From Sambucus nigra (Eukaryota; Streptophyta; Magnoliopsida; Dipsacales; Adoxaceae), in assembly GCA_949130495.1 (NCBI GenBank), contig OX422217.1, positions 572,294,606 to 572,358,605 on the forward strand: a stretch of DNA of 64,000 nucleotides, written 5' to 3'. The notes beneath the pieces are model-generated. The model was not told the origin of the DNA, did not search any database, and saw only the letters and a list, made by a program, of their open reading frames with translations. A program made the translations under genes and the position numbers. Shown here piece by piece: positions 58,767 to 64,000 of this stretch (position 1 is the first letter of the stretch; each line of letters opens with the position of its first letter).

Positions 58767-59967
58767 TTAATTTTTTCTAAGAAGTCTGAATAATCTTTTT
58801 ATCCGTGTAAGGATTTCTTCTTTAAAATTCTTATTCTCTTTTCTTATCTTCTCAGAAATTTCTTCACTATGTCTGGCTAGAGAATTAACTAAGGACTTGG
58901 CAACATTAGTAATATGGTCTTTTACTTCATTATCTTTTTCTTGTTGTTGCATAGATCTAATTTCTATGGATGCTATAGTTTTTTCTATTTTATCTAAACG
59001 GGTTAGAATAAAAGGAGAGTCTATTTCTACTTGATAAGCTTTATTAAATATAGCCTTAATTCCCCTTATAATTTCTTTGTATTTTTCTTCTACTTGGGCC
59101 ATGTTTAGTTTAAGTTCATTAATAATACTATCCATTTTGGATAGGTTATGGCTTTCCATATTATTAAGATAATTTGCAAAATTTTGTTGGAATTTAACAA
59201 AGTCTGTGCAGAAGGTGGTTAATCTTTCTGTCTTAGCTTTTAAATCTAAATGTAAGTCTTTAACAAAGCTACTGTTATAGTCTTGGGTAGCTTCTATGGA
59301 TGTAAAAATTAAGTTTAATCTTTCTAATATAAGTCTAGTTGCTTTAGCAGCGTTGTCAATCTCATTTTCATTTATCTTATAATAAAATCTATCATCATTT
59401 ATCTTTTCTAAAATTCTTTGATAAAAATCTGTTAAGGTCTGAATGGAAAGGTCTCCTGGTACCTCATTCCAGTGTGATTTAATTATCTCCATTAGGAAGA
59501 TAACTATCTAATCTAGGTATAATCTTAGCTTGTTCTTTGATAAGTTTAATTAACTCAGTGTCTTGATTTTTAGTTAAAGTTTTAATTTCTAAAATGTCTT
59601 TGTTAAGGACTTCTATATGATTAGTCTTAATATTTTTTCTTGTAAAACTTGTACTAGGTCTATTGGGATTTGATTATCTATTTCAAGTAGTCTTTTTTAT
59701 CTCTGTTTCTAGGGTTTGAGTGTCTGTTATTAATTGTCTTAATATAAGGAGTATACACTTATTTTGGTCTATTGTATTATTAATAGCGCCTGTAGTAACT
59801 TGTCTACTATCTGCGTGTTTGGATGGGATGTGTTCAGTATGTGAACAACCGTCTATGTGAGAGGTTAAACAACTTACTGGGTCTAAATCAGTTATGGGTA
59901 TGGGATGGTAGTCTGGGTTAGTTCCAAAAATATCTTGGTAAATGCGAGGGATAAATCCCAAGGGCAT
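58767..59967 (-). pseudogene. Viral N-terminal coiled-coil region
   Basis: An ATG at 59967 opens MPLGFIPRIYQDIFG, which stops at 59683. Broken frames lead to a 241-residue open stretch (59492-58767). That stretch is Lys/Glu/Ile-rich and strongly coiled-coil, with heptad-like KIEKTIASIEIRS. It precedes the movement protein. I do not assign a function. Confidence 0.5.
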
Positions 59968-60254
59968 TAAAGTCTTTTTATTATAAATCTAAAAGGAGCG
60001 TCTTATGGCTCTGATATCAAAATTAAGGTTTTGGTTGGAATTTGGTGAGTTTCTAAAGTCTTTAAGGTCTTGATACCAATTTGGGTCTAAACTATAAATC
60101 TTTTAAATATATAGTCTTAAAATAAGGTTTTAATATAAGACAAGAAGGGGACCATCTAAAGAAAATAATAAAATTCTTTGGGACCACGGGGGACCACTTT
60201 TGAGATACGGACAAAGTCTGCACGAAAGTCTAAACAGTTGAGTCCGCACCAGAG

Positions 60255-60256
<2 letters not shown>
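59968..60256 (-). other. Viral leader and right border
   Basis: It contains the primer site and terminal non-coding sequence up to the TA repeat. Minus-strand bases at the extreme end (GCGGACTCAACTG) partly mirror the left border (ACGGACTTAG). Confidence 0.45.
60008..60020 (-). other. Viral tRNA-Met primer binding site
   Basis: The minus strand reads TTGATATCAGAGCC, one change from the caulimovirid consensus TGGTATCAGAGC. It lies about 50 bp upstream of the first viral ATG. Confidence 0.65.

Positions 60257-60320
<64 letters not shown>
60257..60320. repeat. (TA)n microsatellite at the right viral border
   Basis: Sixty-four bases of alternating TA, matching the (TA)n at the left border. Confidence 0.95.
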
Positions 60321-60322
<2 letters not shown>

Positions 60323-60653
60323 GTGATTCATAATTTAATAATACCAAAAGTCAATTTGGTCAACAAAAGGGTACTCCAAATACTAAGAGTCAATGTTATT
60401 TAGGACGGTTATTTAAAGGATATCTTTGATTAGTTGAGGATTTAAGGACACTCGGGTATCTACTGTGATTGACGATTAGATTAAGTGACTCTTGGAGTTT
60501 TGGGTGCTCTCCATACCTAAGTGTTGCAACTCGGTTTGATATGTTTGTAAATATAACCCTTTTAAGCACTAAAACTTTGAACGAGCATAAAATGTTTGTT
60601 CTTGCGAGCTCTAATATTGTGTAAGAAATTAATAATAATAAATTGTATTTATT

Positions 60654-60684
<31 letters not shown>

Positions 60685-61169
60685 TTATATATGTCTAATG
60701 AATTAAAATTTTCTTTTTGCAAGACGCCCCAAAAACAAATTTAAACATTTTATTACGTACAAGTATACACACAAAAAAAATTGGCATCCTTGGGTTATGA
60801 CAGAATCATCTACCCAAAGGGGATAATTATATGCCACAATTTTTAAAGGTGACATGAAGTGTGTTAACATGATACATTGGTCTGGAAAAAAAAAATTATG
60901 CCTAAATGTGATGAGACTTTATTGGTTACTTTTATGTGACCATGTTAATCAGCTTCATGATTAAGAGAATAGTGTCTTGTGGCGCTTCGTGTTGTAAGAC
61001 CAAATGTGACTACATGGTGACGAATTTTGGACTCTTAATGATCCTGTAGAATTTATTTTAATGGTAGACCTTATTGCATGTTGTGTAGTATGCCCAAAGG
61101 TGTTTGCACAATGATGCACCAAGGAATCATTCTTGTTATTTTGAACATTATTCCAAAAAAATGTATTAT
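60321..61169. other. Non-coding flank, probably copia 5' untranslated region
   Basis: No credible ORF is seen. An (ATT)n microsatellite lies at about 60648-60690. It sits between the viral border and the copia gag, so it may continue the 5' region that starts at 20514. Confidence 0.35.
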
Positions 61170-61980
61170 CTCTGTTGCTTGAATGGTTTAATTTTTTGTA
61201 TAATTTTATTATGAAATCTTTGAATCTCTCTTCTCTCACATCTATTGTGCCTCTAGATGGTAGTATTTCTAAGTACTGGAAGAGTGACTTAGAGATTACC
61301 TTAGGCCTCGTAAACCTAGATGTAGTTATCCTAACAGATTGCCCTTCCCAACCAATTGAAAATGACACTGGCACTAGTTTGATCCATCTTGAGAAATGGA
61401 AGAGAATAAATATTTATCACTCATGATTATCAAGAAATCCATTACCTTCAACCTCTTAGCTCCCAATCTAGATTCACCTATTACTAAAGAATTACTTACA
61501 AATGTGTCTACCAAATTTCAAGAAACTTATATAGTTGAAATCGATGTCCTTATGAAAAAATTTACCAAGATAAACTTTGAGAGTGTTGGTAAAATTAGAA
61601 AGTATATTCTATCCATGGTCAACCCAGCTAAAAATCTAACAACCCTCAATATTCCTCTACCTGATGCTTTTGTTGTTCACTAAGTTTTGAGATCTCTCCC
61701 TCATGAGTTCAGCCAACTCAAAACTACCTATAATGAACTGAAATATAAATGATATATGAATGATCTTATTCCTACCTGCTCTCATGAAGAGTAAAGGATA
61801 CGCAATGAATCCACTACTGTTGTCAATCTCATTGTCCGTAACAAGTCCAAGAAGTTCACTTCTTCATCCAATCCATCCCACATCCTTAGTTCCTCTCATT
61901 CCAAGTTCAAGCACCAGTCAAAACTCCAACAATTCCAACCAGTCTGGAGGTTCCAAGCCCAAGATATGAAAATATGAGTG
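61170..61980 (+). pseudogene. Ty1/copia gag remnant
   Basis: Frames 61175-61426 and 61396-61683 cover a copia Gag (UBN2-like). Motifs are LDGSISKYWKSDLEITLG, RINIYHSLMIIKKSI-like sequence across a frame change, DVLMKKFTKINFESVGKIRKYI, and IPLPDAFVVH followed by LRSLPHEFSQLKTTY. The sequence then decays through a Ser/Asn-rich linker. Confidence 0.75.
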
Positions 61981-62615
61981 CAATTTAAGTAGCAAGAAAT
62001 GGCATTGGAAATCCACTTGCCATGAGTTTCATAATGGCGGGAAAAAGAGAAGAGAAATACAACAAGATTTGAAACCAAGGGGAAACCATGTAAAGAATAA
62101 ATAAACTTACCTCTATTTTGGAAATGGAGTTAAAGGTTAAGTGAAAATGATTGAATACGTGTCCTTTAAATTGGGGAGCAATTATCTTCTTCTTTTAGAA
62201 AATGTTTTCTATGTACCATATATGGGACATGATTTAATATCTATCTCACTTTTGGATGAACGTGGTTATTTCTTTTCATTTGGCAATAATAAAATTTCGG
62301 TTAATATTTAAATCTATTGTTGTTAGTGGTGGTGTCCTTTCTAATGGCCTATATCATTCAAGTGTTTCATTGTTTCATGAATATTTACTTGTTACATTAT
62401 CTAGTAAGAAAAAATATTTGTCTCGTGACAACTCATATGATCTTTGGCACAGACGTTTAGGTAATATTTATAAAGAACTCATCAATAATCTAATCAAAGA
62501 TAACATCATTCCTTCTCTTAATTTGGCAACACCTTTCATCGTATTAAGGGGCATATACCAAATAATCCCTCTCATATTTTTTAATACACGCTTAATCCAA
62601 GTCTTTTTTATTTAA
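61981..62615 (+). pseudogene. Ty1/copia zinc-knuckle and pre-integrase remnant
   Basis: Degenerate zinc-knuckle residues (KKWHWKSTCHEF, about 61995) are followed by broken protease-region frames. The GAG_pre-integrase motif YDLWHRRLGNIYKELINNLIKD lies at about 62438-62500. Many stops occur. Confidence 0.6.
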
Positions 62616-63109
62616 GTCCTTCACCATGCCGCTGGCGCGGACCTTTAAAAACAAGAGAATATTAGTTAAATGGGTGTTTGAGGGACTTTTTGGTACAAAA
62701 TTAAAGGACTGGACTAAATATGTATTAAAAAATATTGGAGAGACTTTTTGATATTTGATCCTATTAAATTTGCAAAAGGAAAAACAACCAAAACCATAAA
62801 GAAAGGGTCCACTCATTGTTTTATAACCCTTGAAATAACCCACACCGGTATTAGTGGTCCCTTTATCTAACCATTTATGGAAATATATTTTCCATAACAT
62901 TTATTGATGACTTATCTAGTTATGGCTATCCTTACGTGATTTATGAAAATCTTCTGCTCTTGAAAGATTCAAAAACTGTAAAACTCAGGTAGAAAAACGT
63001 TTGCGGGGGCTATCAAAATTATAAGGCTTAATCATGGGAGTGAGTAATATGTAAAGTACGATCAGACCAGGCAAAACCAAGTTTGTTGAAAGGCAAAACC
63101 AAACCTCAA
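62616..63109. other. Unassigned segment inside the copia remnant
   Basis: It replaces the expected integrase catalytic core, and I see no integrase motif. It may be an insertion or an unrelated replacement. A TTTTTGGTAC/GGACTAAATATG-rich stretch lies at 62685-62760. Confidence 0.35.
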
Positions 63110-63760
63110 AAGATATAGTGAGAGGTATGATGAGTAGGACTAATCTTCATGTTTTTTTCTCAGGAAAGGCTTTGAAATGTGTACTTTACATCATTAATTG
63201 TGTTCCTAGTAAGGAAATATCCAAAACTCCTTTTGAGTTATTGATTAGACGAAGACCTTTTTTAAACAACTTCCATGTTTGAGGCTATCCAGCCAAAGTA
63301 AAAATATATAACTCTGACCAAAAGAAACTTAACCCAAAAACACTTCTTGTTTATTCCTTGGCTACATCGATAGGTACAAAGGCTGTAATATCTATTGTCC
63401 TACTAGGGGTACCAATATTGTTGAGTCTAGAAATGCAGTCTTTTTGGAAAATTTATCACAGGATCATGAAAGTAGTCCAATCAAGAAGATTGACATCCAA
63501 AATGAACGGGTTACCATTCCAATACTTATTATTCTAGAAAGGGGAGTAGAACCTAGATAACTAACAATGCATATTGAGCAAGCCACGCATGCATAACCAC
63601 ATCATGAGGACAATTATACACAACATCGTCTATATTCAGTTGTAGAAGATGATGTTAATGAAAATGAGCCACCTCTCATAAGATCAACTAGAGAGAAAAG
63701 TATTAAGACTCCTACATATTTGGCGAATAATGACCAAATGTCTCACTCCAAATAGTCTAA
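63110..63760 (+). pseudogene. Ty1/copia integrase C-terminal remnant
   Basis: Broken frames encode GKALKCALYIINCVPSKEISKTPFELL, followed by GYPAKVKIYNSDQKKLNPKT and an EDDVNENEPPLIRSTREKS linker. This is the copia integrase tail and integrase-RT linker. RT would lie beyond or is lost. The last 240 bp of the window show nothing recognisable. Confidence 0.7.
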
Positions 63761-64000
63761 TCCTACCTATCCGAAAGATAATAATGAGCTCCTCCTATGA
63801 ACCGTGCAACTGAATGTGGCTAATAAAGATATGTCTTTGAAAATAGTCAGCCGTAAATATCTCAACGTTCTCATCAGTTAGCTGGTTTATTGGTTTACCA
63901 TTTTATAGCATGTACTCCTATAAATGTAGCTCCATGCGTGTAATTTTAATCAATGAGAGCAGTTCTAATATTTGTTCTACATCACCTCTCTTTTAACAGA

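Larger units (their letters stand above)
20734..60256 (-). other. Endogenous caulimovirid (pararetrovirus), split by nested insertions
   Basis: Three blocks on the minus strand make one viral genome: 20734-23029, 40655-43549 and 55480-60256. From right to left they carry a tRNA-Met primer site, coiled coil, movement protein, capsid with zinc knuckle, aspartic protease, RT/RNase H, ORF2-like region, and promoter. Fused movement-capsid-protease-RT-RNase H followed by a separate ORF2 resembles florendoviruses, but the genus is not proven. The coding regions have many stops and frame shifts, and no part can be read as functional. There is no integrase, as is normal for this family. Integration sits between TA microsatellites, as reported for several plant EPRVs. 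Confidence 0.8.

Noticed and set aside
62592..62900. 102-aa minus-strand ORF
   Set aside because: It lies in a gap within a plus-strand copia remnant, with no domain and biased composition.

Overview
This window is transposable-element DNA from a flowering plant, most likely a eudicot. I see no intact host gene, rRNA or tRNA. The lineages present are plant-specific: Ty3/gypsy Tat/Ogre-type elements with antisense genes, an Athila-type gag, a SIRE-like Ty1/copia LTR, a second RNase H in a Tat pol, and an endogenous caulimovirid (plant pararetrovirus). Nearly all coding regions carry stops or frame breaks.

Left part, 1-20 kb. Two copies of a Tat/Ogre-like element are represented by their 3' ends. 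Copy A has an antisense ORF running off the left edge (1-175) and a long LTR ending near 4738 that contains an 81-bp minisatellite. Copy B has an integrase tail (about 7014-7520), an antisense ORF (8327-9420, minus) and an LTR ending near 17078. Between and inside them lie a SIRE-like copia fragment (5050-7006, minus), a solo LTR with a 5-bp target duplication (9598-10502), and an Athila LTR plus gag (11641-14718, minus). A hAT-like non-autonomous element (17964-19010) and AT-rich DNA follow.

Right part, 20-64 kb, is one deep nest. The outer layer is a decayed Ty1/copia element, with its LTR and primer site at 20083-20513 and gag/integrase remnants at 61170-63760. Into it, at TA microsatellites (20637-20706 and 60257-60320), a caulimovirid genome was integrated on the minus strand. 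Reading leftwards from 60.2 kb, the viral order is tRNA-Met primer site, coiled coil, movement protein, capsid with zinc knuckle, protease, reverse transcriptase, RNase H, ORF2, promoter, and a 187-aa ORF. Two insertions split the virus. A Tat-lineage gypsy element (43555-55474, duplication ATGGG) sits between capsid and protease. A solo LTR (23035-40649, duplication ATGTC) sits in ORF2. The solo LTR is split by a 16.4-kb LTR element (23729-40164, duplication CCCCC) that lacks gag-pol and carries an unfamiliar proline-rich ORF. That element's 5' LTR is split in turn by a 4.7-kb copia element (24680-29387, duplication CGAAC) whose gag-pol is interrupted by only two nonsense codons.

The most unusual signals are these: four tandem hairpins with an identical loop and co-varying stems just downstream of the TATA box in both LTRs of the gag-pol-less element; an antisense gene with a canonical intron inside the Tat element, facing pol across an array of palindromes; antisense ORFs with their own TATA boxes next to the Tat/Ogre-like LTRs; the TA-repeat borders of the pararetrovirus; and a mosaic pair of LTRs whose divergence differs sharply by zone.
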